In this document: positions 47,341 through 60,100 of the stretch, one piece after another
How positions within the stretch are numbered: position 1 is the first letter of the stretch
Layout: every line of letters starts with the position of its first letter
NCBI GenBank assembly: GCA_003255025.1
Contig: QANY01000261.1
Location: 806,001-870,000, forward strand
DNA: 64,000 nt
Source: Datisca glomerata
Taxonomy: Eukaryota; Streptophyta; Magnoliopsida; Cucurbitales; Datiscaceae
Direction of reading: 5' to 3'
The notes under the pieces: model-generated
What the model was told of the DNA's origin: nothing
Seen by the model: only the letters and a program-made list of their open reading frames with translations
Database searches by the model: none
Translations under genes and position numbers: made by a program

Positions 47341-49479
47341 CCATTTATATATACTATAGATTAATTGGGTTTGCAGTTAGTGTTTTATTTTTTAGTTTTA
47401 TTTTTAATTTTGATTTATTTAATATTTCCGTTTAGTAGTTTAATAGTATAAGTTTTCATTTTACTCTGCTTAATTATCTATTTTTTATTCATTTCCCCCC
47501 TTCTTTCATAATATTCATGTATCAAAACTTGGTAAAGCACTAGTGTAAATCAATAGTGTCTTTGTTTGTACGGAAGAGAGACGTTATTACATAAATTATC
47601 AAAGTTTTTATATAAATAAAAACTCAAGAAATTGTGAAATCAAGCTACATCAATTACATTTTTTGTAGAATTTATAAGTTTTACATGCCTCGGCATCCTT
47701 TTGTGGCAAGAATTTTAGTTAAAGCATCCAAGAAGACAATATTAGTTATATTACGACCTCAATATTCTCTAACATGCACAGTAAAAAATGAGAAATTAAA
47801 AAAAATATTTGAAAAAGAAAACGAAATTAGGACTCTGTTTTCAAATCACAAATAAATGTGCTTGCTAATTATACATAAATTTACTAGTGCAACATTTATT
47901 TTATTCAAAATTTATTTTATAAATTTAAGTAATTTCCCATTGACAAAAAAGTCCTGATTTACTACTTACTACCATGAATAATTATAGGGTGATTATATTA
48001 TTGATCAAATTGTAAGTAATATTGCAATCATTTATAACGTAACATTTTATGACTCATTGAAACGAAATCAGCAAATTGTTGTAGAATTTTTCTATTCTAC
48101 CATGTATTTTACACATCATCTTCAAGAATGAAAGCCAATAGCAGAGGGCCATTGGGCTAAGTCTGACCATTTCATAAAATCCAATGGACTAGATCTGGCC
48201 CCATTTCAAGTTTTCAATTGTGCGACCAAAATAATTATTTTTTTTGGATACTTTACAGAATACAAAAGTTTTGGGGTTGTTTTAATAAATAATAATTTTT
48301 CAATATTTTTAACTAAATTGTTAGTTTTCTAATCTATCAATAATCTTTAACTGAAATGAATCTAATATATATATGGTGTGTTTAATAATTTTTTAGGTAT
48401 ATCAAAAGTATATAGATGATATATTGATTTGAAAGATGCTAGAATTGAGGATGTAATTAATGCATAAATTTTAAAATTTGAAATATCTAATCTATATATG
48501 ACGTGTTTGATGATTTTTCAGGTATATCAGAGGTATGTAGATGATATACTGATTTAAAATTTTATTTAACATAGTCATTCAACAAGAAATATATTAATTT
48601 ATCATAACCGTTCAAAATTTGAAATTTGATATACTGATGAGTTTTTTGGGTATAGAAGAGATATTGATAATGTCATTAATTTTTAAAGAATATTTTCTTA
48701 AAAAACTTGAACTGATATTAAATAAAAAATAATCAATCATTAATTATCTTCTACTTTAATTAAAAAGAAAAATCAATGAAATAACATTTGAATTAAAAAT
48801 TATTAATTACCAGATTTTTAATTAATTAAAAGGATCCATCAAATCGGATTATGAAATCTGTATATTCAAGGTTAAAATCATCAAACTATAATTTCGTCAA
48901 CATATGGTTGATGATGTGGCAAGAAAAATTATCTATTTATCTAAAGTTTGAAAAAACTGATATTTCTTAAATTGGCTTTCAAAACCAGTCTATTTAGTAC
49001 AATTGACTTTCAAACTTGTCTATTTTTTTACCTTTTCATAGTCATATGGGTCGCCCAGATAGAAATGACAAGAAAAGTTAACTTTCCAGCTCAAACTGTA
49101 AAAATTGCCGGAACTTTTTTTTGAACAATGGCCAAAGTAAATAAATTATTTACAAGAGGTAAACAATTGTTATTTAATTTTACACCATTGTAATTTGGTA
49201 AATAAATCATTAGACCATTTTTGCAACAAAAAAAAAAAAAGAAAGTTTCGGCTATTTTTAGAGTTTGAGCTTGAAAATTTATCATTTTGTAATTCTTTTT
49301 TTATCCTTTTGATCCGAATAGTCCACATCTGATTAGATGACTCGAAATGAACTACGTTTATGACACTTCTCAACAATGGGAAAGGATCATGATTCCTTCA
49401 AGTGTAAGGCTTCAAACATTTCATTCTCCATAATTTTTTAGCGCATTAAATTATAAGATTATTGGATTCAAAGACAAAT
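47341..49479. other. AT-rich intergenic DNA
   Basis: No gene recognised. A diverged two- to three-copy repeat with a spacing near 125 bp lies at about 48358-48660 (shared words GGTATATCA.A.GTAT and TAGATGATATA.TGATTT). Short frames at 47634-47855 and 49091-49376 have no family resemblance. Confidence 0.5.
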
Positions 49480-49488
49480 GATTAGCCT

Positions 49489-49605
49489 ATATTTTTTTTC
49501 AAAATGACATTACAATTCTAAAGAGAATATGTGAATATGACTCGAACTCACGACCTCTAAAATATAAGTATGAAAGCTTAACCAACTGCGTCAATCTAAC
49601 TTGTC
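49489..49605 (-). mobile_element. tRNA-derived SINE with A and B boxes
   Basis: The minus strand reads a box-A-like GACGCAGTTGGTTAAG (near 49592-49577) and, about 35 bases on, a box-B-like GGTCGTGAGTTCGAGTC (about 49555-49539), then a tail with an A run (GAAAAAAAATAT). The flanks GATTAGCCT (49480-49488) and GATTATCCT (49606-49614) match at 8 of 9 positions and look like a target duplication. The length of about 117 bp, the tRNA-like promoter and the A-rich tail fit a SINE. It is not a folding tRNA gene. Confidence 0.6.
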
Positions 49606-49614
49606 GATTATCCT

Positions 49615-51413
49615 GTGTTTAGATATTGGAAAATATGAAAGGAAAAGAAATAGAAAAAGTAAGTAGAAACATAATGAAATTATTAATCTATATAAACTAT
49701 ATACAAATGAGGCATACAGATGGAACATCTCTCTTAGATCTTTTTGTCGCACTAATTCCAGTTTAATTCTAAATTCCACATTTATAAAATTGAAGAATGA
49801 TAATTAATCTTTCAATTTTATCCAACTATGATATTACAACTTCTTCCGCACGAATCAATTTAAATATTTTTTTAAAATCAATTTAGACATGGTTTCATAT
49901 TAATCCTTATCACATTGAAGAATAATAATTAGTTTTTCAAAATTTACCAGCTGCGATATCACAACTCAGCTTATATATTTTCATTTTAACCATTCATCTT
50001 ATCATAATGAATAGTATATACAAGCAGGAGGATGTGAGGAGAAACATCATTAAATATTTTCAAACGTACGTTTAATTTTAATTCTAATTCCAAAATTATC
50101 ATTATTATATTGAATGAGACTAATAAGTTTCAATTTTCTCTCGTAGTTATATATATATATATATAATATTTACGTGAGCCTTAAACTAGATTGACATATA
50201 TTAATTGACCAATTTTAAGCCTCAAGTTCACTTTTATTGCATGATTTTATACGCATCAGTAGCGCAAACACACGTTGATATTTTTAGTTTTTTTATTACC
50301 TTTTTTGGACAGTATCACATGCAAAACTCGTTGTATCAACTAGCGAGTGTAGTATAAGGCATTCTTATGATTGTTTTTCTTGTTACACAGTTCAAAAGGC
50401 TCACAAATAATAGAAATGCAATCTTTACATTTTTGTTTCTTTTCCTTAATAATTTTCAATATTCAAACCTATGGGTTTTTAATCAAATAAGAAATAAACA
50501 CCCAAGACATATCAGAATGAGAGAGAATAGAAGTCAAATATTAGTCTGAAACCCTAGGGTTTGGAAGTATTATTTTTTAGGAAAAATTACAAATCAGTCA
50601 TTTAAACTATCAAGTTGTTGTTATTTATAATATTGAACTATTATTTTCATCATTTATAACCTTCAATTTGTCATTTACTGTCATATATAACCTCCAATCC
50701 ATAAACCGTTAGTGATATGTTAGTTTAACTAACGTAGTTTTGAAATATTAAAATTAAAAATTACTAGGTCATTTTGAACCTCTCTTTGTTATCCCACGCC
50801 ATATCAAACAAAACACCCGATTGAACCTCTCCTTCATACCCTTCTTCATCAAGGAAGCTCCTCATCCATACCCTTCTTCGTGGAGGCTTCGTTATGAGTT
50901 GAAGAAGACAAAAGTTATCAATTCAGAAATTGAACACCATACAGTTTTCTCTTCGTTCTCTTCTCTCTGACCCATATGCAGTAATCAAAGAAGATCTTGT
51001 GAAGATTAGTATAAGAGCAACAAGGTGTTCGTAGTTACCCAGCTCTCTTTAGAGTTTGCTTTGATTTTGTTTCAGAAAGCAAAGAAATTGAATTTGATGG
51101 GAAAATGACATGTTTGGATTGTTGGAGATGAGATTGGTAGCCTTCTTGACTCCGTTGATTCTACCCATTTTCAGAATATGCAAGGTATGATTGGAATTCA
51201 AACTTATTTCTCAGACACCAACAAATCTTTCATAAATTTCAAGACCAAATTTTGAAGTATATTTCGTTCAAAATACCCAAAAGAAGAAGAGTATTCTAAT
51301 GCCAACTATATTCACTCTTCACGAAGGCTTTGATAGCTGAAGATGCTGGAAAATTTTCTTTTACTGAAAATAAAAATTGTCAATTGCACTAGTTTTTCTT
51401 TTAATAGGGATTG
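49615..51413. other. AT-rich intergenic DNA with unclassified repeat-like segments
   Basis: No gene. 50580-50830 resembles the ends of many plant DNA elements (repeated TTATAA and ACCT/AACCTTCAAT words), but no partner inverted repeat was found nearby. 50830-50900 repeats CATACCCTTCTTC. Confidence 0.35.
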
Positions 51414-51418
51414 CAATG

Positions 51419-51912
51419 TGTAAATAGTGAGTCACGCTGTTAATAGTAACTTGTCAAAGAGAATATGTGGTGTCTAAAGATAGTCTATGTGGCACTTACG
51501 TGGAATAACGTTTATCGGTACGTGATAATGACAAAATAGCATGGTGTCACATTTTTAGTGTATGACCACATTTTAAGCGTGACTCTTACTGGTGTCAGTT
51601 TTTTTCTGGACATGCGTTTGGAATGCGGTTGTAAAGGATGTGCATGTGGTCCCCACTTGACCCTATCTATAAAAAGGGGTTCCTAGCATCATTATTTAAA
51701 AGAATGACTTTCACTGCTCTTGATACTCAAAACCTCGAGAATATTCTCTCCTCGAAGTTCTCACTCACTTTAGAGTCTCAGAGGCATTTGTCACCTTCCG
51801 GCGGGTGTCTGAGGTTGCTTGTCCTTCACCCTCCGACCACCAACTCCCACGTTCTCCGGCATACTTGGCATTGACTAGATCATCATACACACATCACCCT
51901 AAACCCAAAACA
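51419..51912 (+). repeat. 5' LTR of the gag-only element (494 bp)
   Basis: Includes CTATCTATAAAAAGG (TATA-like, about 51663-51677) and the shared CTCGAGAATATTCTCTCC block. It lacks the about 600 bp minisatellite block of the 3' LTR. Confidence 0.85.
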
Positions 51913-51967
51913 GTTTGACGACTCCACTGAGGAATGATTTTTCTACCATCTTCTTCTATCTTCGAGT

Positions 51968-53340
51968 ATGGTTGGACGTAGTCGAATGATGAGAGCTTCT
52001 TCTCAATTGGAAGAAGAGAATGTTAACCTAACTATTGAGAACCATGACATGGAAGATGCTACTTCCAGGGAGAGAATCAACCTCCCCAAAGTTACTGATG
52101 CTACAATGACGGTGACTGGCCAGACTAACGCCATTAGAGAGTTTCAAGCCTCTAACGCTAAGATCCATACCCTTCTGACTACGCTGACAACTCTTCTCGC
52201 AGGTACCCAGAACCCTCCTCCACCATCACCTGTCATTCATATCGTCCCCCCTCACATAGCGAACCAGAATGACGTCAGCAGACATATTCCATCTATAAAT
52301 CCCGGGGGCTCGTTCGGGTCACAAATGGTAAACAATGACCAAAATACGGATCACTCGAGCATCCCCCCATAAATGTTATCATCTCACCGACAGCCTTCAC
52401 ACGTCCCATGTCGACACTGGCCCTTTCATTACCAAGGAGACACTACAAAAGATGCTGGAAATGGAGCGTATCAAAGCTTTTCTAAGCGAGATGATAGTAG
52501 ACTTTCGTCCCCCTTACCCATGTGAGCCAGCCATGAAGCCATACCCATCCGACTATGTACCCCCAAAGTTCTGTAAGTATAAAGGGAATGATGGATGTGC
52601 TAAGGAGCACATTATACGTTTCATTAAGGACTTGGGCCCGCACGGATGTGATGAAATCACTGATTGAGCGGGCATACACATTGTACATCAATCTAGCGCC
52701 AGGATCAGTTTTAACATGGTCCCATATGGTTTCTGCCTTCATGATAAAGTTTTTTGTGTCTGAGGAAAAGATGAACATTCTCGAGTTGGGGTGTGAGCGT
52801 TAAAAAAAAAGATGAGGACCTGATGACTTTTCAAGGACAAAGCATTGGATTGCCAGGAAGAGTGGAAGGAGGAATACTTGGTGAAGATGTGCATATGCGG
52901 AATGATGAATGAGTATATAGCGCATTTGGAGAACCTCGATATCGCCACTTTCTCACACCTCCATGTAGCTGCTCAACGCACCAACACTTCGTCATCCAAG
53001 CCAAAGGTTGAAGAGCGGGGTGAGCGCGGGGGGCTAACATGGAAGCCTGTGAGATACAAGCCACAAGTAGCCATGGCACAACCCAAAGGACGAGGTGCAA
53101 AACAGGATAGAAGCAAAAGGGATGATCTACCACCTTTCTCCTGCTCCATGGATAGAGTGGAAGCATTGTTGGATGCCTGGGTCACGGATAAGGGTCATGC
53201 AGAGACCTTGGGTGGAAAATTTTCCCACCAGAGAAGAAATGGAATCACCTCGGTATTGCCGCTTCCACCGACACACCACTCATACAACCAAAGATTGTAA
53301 AACTTTGAGAGGGATTTTCCATGACAAGCTCTAAAAAGGG
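51968..53340 (+). pseudogene. Gypsy-type gag gene, frameshifted
   Basis: Starts MVGRSRMMRASSQLEEENVN (51968). A shift leads to DFRPPYPCEPAMKPYPSDYV and PPKFCKYKGNDGC, then RAYTLYINLAPGSVLTW and the end motif YCRFHRHTTHTTKDCKTL (about 53240-53300). These are the typical successive words of plant gypsy Gag proteins, spread over three frames with stops. No protease follows. Confidence 0.75.
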
Positions 53341-53386
53341 GAGATCATTAACTTGGACATAGGATTCATGGGAAACTAGCCTCCCC

Positions 53387-53418
53387 CCNNNNNNNNNNNN
53401 NNNCCCCCCCCCCCCCCC
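53387..53418. other. Poly-C with a 15-base N gap (assembly artefact)
   Basis: N at 53389-53403 between C runs, followed by a short CA repeat. Confidence 0.85.
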
Positions 53419-53814
53419 ACACACACACGTTACATGACCACTGTGATAGGAAGTGGCTGATATGCTACAAAACCAGAGGACGGGTACGTTAAGTACAAAG
53501 GCAATCATGTGTTGTAAGGTCTAAAGATTATGTACTCGGAGTCACAATACGCATGTTTATTTATGAAATGCCTATTCTAAAAATTACAACTATTTGTCCA
53601 TGTGTGTGCTTGTACGAATAGGAAGGGCCACATGAGACCATCTATATTGCTGATAGTAGATGGGATGACCCTCAAATGCTTCAAGTCGTACCGACGATAT
53701 TCAACTTTAAGTGCCTAAAAAACTATCAAGTTTAGCATTGTAATTTTTACTTCAACTTTTGTGATTATCAAACTAGCCCGAAAACTTATAACGGGTCCGT
53801 CATCCTGAAAAGTG

Positions 53815-54140
53815 TGTAAGACATTTCAGCAAAGTTAGTTCCGGGAATGGCTTTAAGATGTTTCAGCAAATATTGATCCTGGAATGTTTTTAAGATGTTT
53901 CAGTGAAAGTTGTTCCTAGAATGCACTTAAGACGTTTAAGCAAAGATTGTTCCTGAAACACGTTTAAAACATTTCGATAGATTTTGTAAGACATTTCAGC
54001 GAAGTTTGTTCCTGAAACGCACTTGAGACGTTTTAGCAAAACTTGTTCCTGGAACGGGTTTAAGACGTTTCAGTATAGTTTGTCCCTTAAATGCAATAGA
54101 AACATTTCAGCAAAGGTAGTTGGGCGAAACTTAGCCACTG
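53815..54140. repeat. Minisatellite with about 45 bp unit (AAGACGTTTCAGCAAAG...TTGTTCCTG)
   Basis: Seven to nine imperfect units, each with (A/T)AAGA(C/T)(G/A)TTTCAGCAAA and GTT.TTCC(T/G)G(A/G)AA. It lies in the non-coding interior of the gag-only element. Confidence 0.7.
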
Positions 54141-55194
54141 TTGCAAATCCCTTTAAAGCGGAACTTGGCCGCCATAACGTGTTTGAAATACACAACTTAT
54201 TTTAACTGCTTACTTCGCATGTTACAACAAAATAGGACCATTATCGTATAGATTAAATCTAACTTAGAGATTTATTATGAATATTCTCATGTTAAAAGTC
54301 GTATGTAAGAGCGACGTATGTGCGAAGTAGGGATGCATGATAACGAGGCATGATGACGGTTCAAAGTAGGAACGAATGAGCATGTCTAATGAAAATTAAA
54401 AGTATGAATGGATGCATGATAAAATCTGAAGTATGGATGGGTACATAACCATTTAAGCATGACCATTAAGGATAGTTCAATATGCACACGCTTCCTTAGG
54501 CAACTTGATTATATTTTTTGAGTATGTGTGCGCCTTTTAGGCAGTATCATGCAGGTTCCTACGTGTATGCACTTTGACAAGTCGAATCATCTATGGACGG
54601 CACTCCAACATGTGCACCTGCCGCCGGGCCATTTCTTGATGAACTTCGCCCTGGTTAGTTATCTTAATATTAATAATTCGTGGTACGTTTGTTCATGATT
54701 CTAATGAATTATCTACAATAATGATTATAAACACATCATTGAGCTGCATCTATCATATACGAGCATGATATAGGCATAAAAAATATTGACTAATTATATT
54801 AACTTATCATGATAGTTTGGTATTTGGCCACACAGTATGAACATGCAAATGGTGCACATATTACATGTATATTCACTCGTCATGATATTTTTGTATGCGT
54901 GCGAACATTGAACTTGAGGTTGTGCATCACTAGTGCTGTATTTTCTATAGCCTATTCGTTTAGTTGGAAACACACCAAGGTTTCAGTGAACACTTTGATG
55001 GGGTGGAAATTTTTTGGAAAATGTGAGTATTTCTCTAGAGGCCTTTTGCTTCAAAGTAAAGTGTAAAAAATGAAAATAAGAGAATGATCTTGGCCGGCTA
55101 ACTTTATAAAGGAGGAGAGCTTCTGTGCCACGTCTCGTCCAAGGATGGGCTTTTAGTGTCTCATCCATGGGAGGACGGGACACAGCGCCAAGTC

Positions 55195-55545
55195 CATTGG
55201 ACGAGGTGCTGTCGTGATTTTGAATGAGACATGCTGGCGCGCACCTCTAAATGATGCGTTGTCGTACCTCTGAATGATGTGTTGTCATGCCTCTGAACGA
55301 GGTGTTGTCGTGCATCTAAACAGGACATTGTCGTGTGCAACAAAGCGAGACGCAACGTCTCGGAATGAGGTATTCTTACAGCGCCTCATTCGAGGTGTTG
55401 TCACGCCTCGTTCGAGGTGATGTGACACTCCTCTGAGTAAGGCGTTCTCACACACCTCATTAGATGTATAGTGACATACCTCGCCTTTAGTGAGGTGCTG
55501 ACACGTACCTCTGGTGAGGTTCTCCGCCTTGTTCAAGGTACGATG
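55195..55545. repeat. Minisatellite with about 31 bp unit (CCTC.GA.GAGGTGTTGTCGTG)
   Basis: About ten imperfect units containing GAGGTG(T/C)TGTC(G/A)(T/C) and GCCTC(T/G).. . It lies just upstream of the 3' LTR of the gag-only element. Frames through it on the minus strand are low-complexity. Confidence 0.7.
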
Positions 55546-55735
55546 AAACTGTGGGGACTTCCTCAAAATGCATCTACTCGTAAATTATGGCGATCTAAAT
55601 TTATATGATTTAATGTTTGTAATCATCAGAGACGAAAAAAGACGTCTGTCCCACGAACAACTGCTAAGCAACACTCAAATCAGAATATATGTTCAAGCTT
55701 GATTGTTGTGCCCTTAACCTTTAACATGGGGCTAA

Positions 55736-56847
55736 TGTAATAGTGAGCCACGTCGTTAAGAGTAACGTGTCAAAGAGAACACGTGACGTATGTAAAAACA
55801 GGTCAATGTGGCACTTACATGGAATAACATTTATCGGTGCGTGATAATGACAAAATAACGCATGTAAATGACGCTCATGTTTTATAAAAGTGGCGATCTC
55901 ATTATATGAAATTAAGTATTAAATGTTGTACTTTATTTTCGAGTTGAGTGACAAAGATTCGAAGGTCTTTTCTTGCCTGAGAACAATGTGGGGGATGTAG
56001 TCTGCTAGGATTAGGACAAGGTTCGCTACACTGGGATGAGAAGATCTCCTTGAAGGATGTAGCCACCTTACAAGTCTTGGAAGTGCCTATTTGATGCTGC
56101 CCTGAGAGAACCCTGGGCGCGGCTCCCCATGCCACTCCGGGGCGATCCCTGAAGGTGGCTCCCCATGCCACCCCGGGGGAACCATGCCTCCACGGGGGAA
56201 ACCCCTGGCACGGCTCCCCATGTCACCCTGGGAGAAACCTTGAGGATGGCTCTCCATGCCACCATGGGGGGAACCCCAGGCACGGCTACACATGCCACTC
56301 CAAGGGGAACCTTGAGGGTGGCTCTCCATGCCGCCACGAGCGGAACCCTGGGCATGGCTCCCCATGCCGCCATGGTGGGAACCCCGGGCGCGGCTCCCCA
56401 TGCCGCCACGGGGGGAACCCCGGGCAAGGATTCCTATGTTACATCATTTTAGGAATGTGACACATTTTAGACATGGCGTCACGTTTTTAGTGTGTGACCA
56501 CATTTTGAGCGTGATTCTTACTGGTGTCAGTTTCTGTCTGGACACGCATTTGGCATGCGGTTGTAAAGGATGTACGGGTGGTCCCCACTTGACATTATCT
56601 ATAAAAAGGAGTCCCTAGCACCATTATTAAAAAGATTGACTTTCACCACTCCCGAGATCCAAAACCTCGAGAATATTCTCTCCTCGAAGTTCTCACTCAC
56701 TTTAGAGTTTTAGAGGCATTGGTCACCTTCCATCGGCTACCTGAGGTTGCTTGTCCTTCACCCTCCGACCACCAACTCTCACGTTCCCAGCGATACTTGG
56801 CACAGACTAGATCACTCATATACACATCATCCTTAACCCCCGAAACA
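55736..56847 (+). repeat. 3' LTR of the gag-only element (1112 bp, expanded)
   Basis: It matches the 5' LTR in its first 140 and last 385 bases, but in between (about 55875-56465) it has extra sequence dominated by a GC-rich minisatellite. CTATCTATAAAAAGG recurs at about 56588-56602. Confidence 0.85.
56103..56430. repeat. GC-rich minisatellite inside the 3' LTR (GGCTCCCCATGCC.CC.GGGGG)
   Basis: About ten units of 30-33 bp built on GGCTC(T/C)CCATGCC and GGGGGAACC. It is open in several frames on both strands (Gly/His/Pro-rich repeats) only because the unit has few stops. The base composition is far more GC-rich than all neighbours. Confidence 0.75.
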
Positions 56848-56879
56848 CAATGTAATTATCATTACTTAATGAGTTAAAT

Positions 56880-56881
<2 letters not shown>

Positions 56882-56935
<54 letters not shown>

Positions 56936-56952
56936 NATATATATATATATAT
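56882..56952. repeat. (AC)n(AT)n microsatellite with an N
   Basis: Alternating AC then AT dinucleotides with N at 56936; the length is uncertain. Confidence 0.85.
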
Positions 56953-57139
56953 GTTATATTCTGCAGTACTTCATCAATCATTCCATAGCCGTCAGAGAAG
57001 CTCAATATATTTATATCTGAACTGATTCCATAAGAAACTGAAGGTATTTCGAATAAGAATCAATTATCAGGTACACATAATCTAATTTTGATTTTAATTG
57101 TTTATGATTTTTATGAGATACCAATCGATTTATAAATAA

Positions 57140-60100
57140 CAATCGGTATCAGAGCGAAGTTTAGGGTTTCTTATAGAAATAAATTTGTTGTATACAGATG
57201 ATAAATTGCAGTTGATCGGATCTAAACACAAACTTTTAATTTACTATTAAATTTGCGCTAATTGAAAATCGCCAGTCGCGATTAAAAATTGTTATTCTGC
57301 AATTGTAAACTTTTCTTTATGCTTTTGGGAAATTTAGCCGTGAGGAATCTTTTCCATTAATCGACTTTGGCGATTTAAGGGTGCCATATTTTAAACCCAA
57401 TTGAAAATTGAAGACAACCCATATTAAAGAACATTTTTTTATTCGTATGAATTATCAATGCTTAATCGGCCGCGTTTTATTTTGTTGGATATCAAACTTG
57501 CCAGTAATTCGTTTTAGTCTTGCATCATAATAGTGTGCATCATAATAGTGTGCATCATAATAGTGTAAGTCATAATTGGTTTTGGTGTCAAGAAATCTTT
57601 ATTCAGTCGGCCATATAAAACCAATTGAGTAATTGGTTTAGTCACTAGTCAGCATATCAAACCTGCAATATTCAATCTGATTTAATTAAAAGTTAAGGGT
57701 TTCTGCGGTTTGTGTTTTGTGAAACAATTCGTTGACTGATTCTCTTTAGCATCAAACATAAGTTTTTAGCAAATTTCCCTACCAAATTGAGGTTGAAAAA
57801 CACTTATCAATTTATCTAGAATTTGATTCACGTATGCTTTGATAACATGAATAATGTACTTTCTTGGCACCTGCCGTTCATGTTCTTACACCCGAAGTTC
57901 AGTGATGAATTCTAGGCTTCGAGACGCGTAATTTGCATGGTTTATCAATTTGTCACATTTCAATTTTAATGCGATTCTTAATGAATTATTTTGATGGACA
58001 TTCAAGTGCACGAACATTTAAAAAAAATGTAAATTTCATTCACACGGCATGATGCTAGTGTTGTGATTGAGAAATTTTGTGGGTTCGTTGATATGCTACA
58101 TAGCATTGCAATTTCATTCTAAAAACAAGCTTTTCAACATGTTTTTCTTGGATTTTCTAAATTTTGAGAAAACAATATATAAAGTGCGTGTTCAAAGCTA
58201 TTTGATGTCTATGTTGTTCATGGTTTTATTTTCTTTTTATTATATAGTCAAGCAATTTTGGTAAAAGACAAAGGGAATGATTATGAACATAAACAAATGA
58301 AGTATTTGTATGGGGTTTAGGAAAATCGGTAAAGTGATCATTTCAATATGATAACTAAAACGAACGGTTGTTTGCCTAAAAGTGACACACTCATGGAGGT
58401 TATTATTTTTTGTGAGTTTTTCTAAGGCCTCGCAGTGCATTTACTAACATTAAGAAATCAGTTATGTCTAAAAGTTATCAGTTTTTTAGGTTGTGATGAG
58501 TGAGTAGAATAGTTGAGAATGCTTGAGTTAGAACTATACAGTTTTCTTGCCTAAAGGTAGTGAATTATGTGGTTATAATTCAAGTATTATCAACTAGGTC
58601 TATGTGCGATTTTATCACAAATTTGGGGGGTAGAATGCATATTTAATTCTTCCTAAAGGTGATTTTTATATGCATAATTACTTGTTCCCGCTGGGTGGAT
58701 AGTTATTCGATGTCTACATTATTAATTTACATGATGTCTAGATAGACCAAATAGTCTTGGATTCTATTATCCTTTAAGACACAGAGATTATCGAGGCTTC
58801 TCGTATATTTTTTTCTTACGAGGTTATGGTCTAGTGGGAGTTTGGATCATGGAGTTTAAAAAGTCTAGCACAATCACTACTTAAAACTTAGGTGTTAAGA
58901 AGAGGGGTATTGAAACCTTATAACTAGTACAAAATGGACAGATCTAAATGATGTGGGACAACATTCCAACATATATTAGTCTTTTTATTCTTATAATAGT
59001 AACTTCCAGCACTTTATACTGACAAATTTGATATAATTAGATTAGTTTGAAGGTTATGCTAGTTAGTCTGATTGAACTTAGCATGAAGATATTCTATTTC
59101 TTGACATCGTATAAATGTGGAAAGTACATGGATATTAAATATATATGAGATTTTGTTGAATTACCCGAAAGAATAAAGCAATTGAATGCTAATACGATCT
59201 TAAAACCAAGAGGGTTTCATAAGTAGCTAAAGGTTTTAAGCATATTTGAGTGTTGGTTCTTCAAAGATTTATTCTCTAATGTCGTTGAGTGGATCGTTAA
59301 AGATTATTCTTACCATTGTTGAACTTGAGTTGCATTAAAAGAATGTGAATACGACTTTCTTTCTTATTTTAACAAAGAGATTTACGTGGTTCAACTGAAA
59401 GAGTATTCATTTCAACGACAAGAAAAGTATGTTTATAGGTTCATTAAGTCAATCTATTCCTAAAATAAGCTTCAGACATTGGTATCTAAATTTGATCTAG
59501 TGGTTACAAGCTATGATTTTTTAAAGAAATGTAGTTGATACATATACCTTAAGGTGAGTGAGAGTTAGTTTAAGGTTTTTAGTTTTATATGTGGATGATA
59601 TTCTGTTAGACAGAAATGATATGTTATCCAATAATTACTTATCAAATGATCTTGATAGGGATGATATGAGTATATATTCAGGGTATTAAGATTCATCATA
59701 ATCATGCAACTAGTATATTTGATTTATCATGAAGGACATTTGTATAGGTGTTGAAGACCTTCAATATGGTGAATTGTTTGCTTGATGAGGTTTCAATTGC
59801 AGAATGTGATACATTTTCTGAAAATCAATATCCTTAAATAACATTAAGAAAAGTAAAACAAAGGAGTATGTATATGCAATTGGGAATATGATATAGTCAT
59901 GGCATGTTTCATTATCTACATGTGCTTGAGATGTTTGATAGCCTTCAGTAAAATTCAGGCTTATCTGAAGCCCGTAATTAAGCGCATTCAGAGAAAGGAA
60001 TACATGTGTATTTTTAGATCATATGTAACTTAGCAATGATTGTATGCTTTGATACAGACTATGCTAGTTTGCAACTAGCAAAAGCTCATCTTCAAGTAAC

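Larger units (their letters stand above)
51419..56847 (+). mobile_element. Gag-only Ty3/gypsy-type LTR element with a perfect CAATG target duplication
   Basis: LTRs at 51419-51912 and 55736-56847 start TGTAA(A)TAGTGAG and end AAACA. CAATG stands directly on both sides (51414-51418 and 56848-56852), a perfect 5 bp target duplication. TTTGACGACTCCACTGAGGA after the 5' LTR is a primer-binding-site candidate. Only gag is legible (51968-53340). The rest of the interior is two minisatellites and non-coding DNA, with no RT or integrase. It is non-autonomous or heavily deleted. Confidence 0.85.

Noticed and set aside
49539..49597. A tRNA gene
   Set aside because: Box A and box B are recognisable, but no acceptor stem or anticodon arm can be placed; a SINE with an A-rich tail fits better.
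53245..53508. Minus-strand 87-codon frame across the N gap
   Set aside because: Created by the poly-C/N artefact and antisense to gag.
56155..56460. Pairs of Gly/His/Pro-rich frames on both strands
   Set aside because: Products of the GC-rich minisatellite; open in several frames at once.
58067..58264. 65-codon frame partly conserved in copy B (60957-61151)
   Set aside because: The two copies match equally well as DNA, but the reading frame is shifted between them; similarity comes from the duplication, not from protein constraint.
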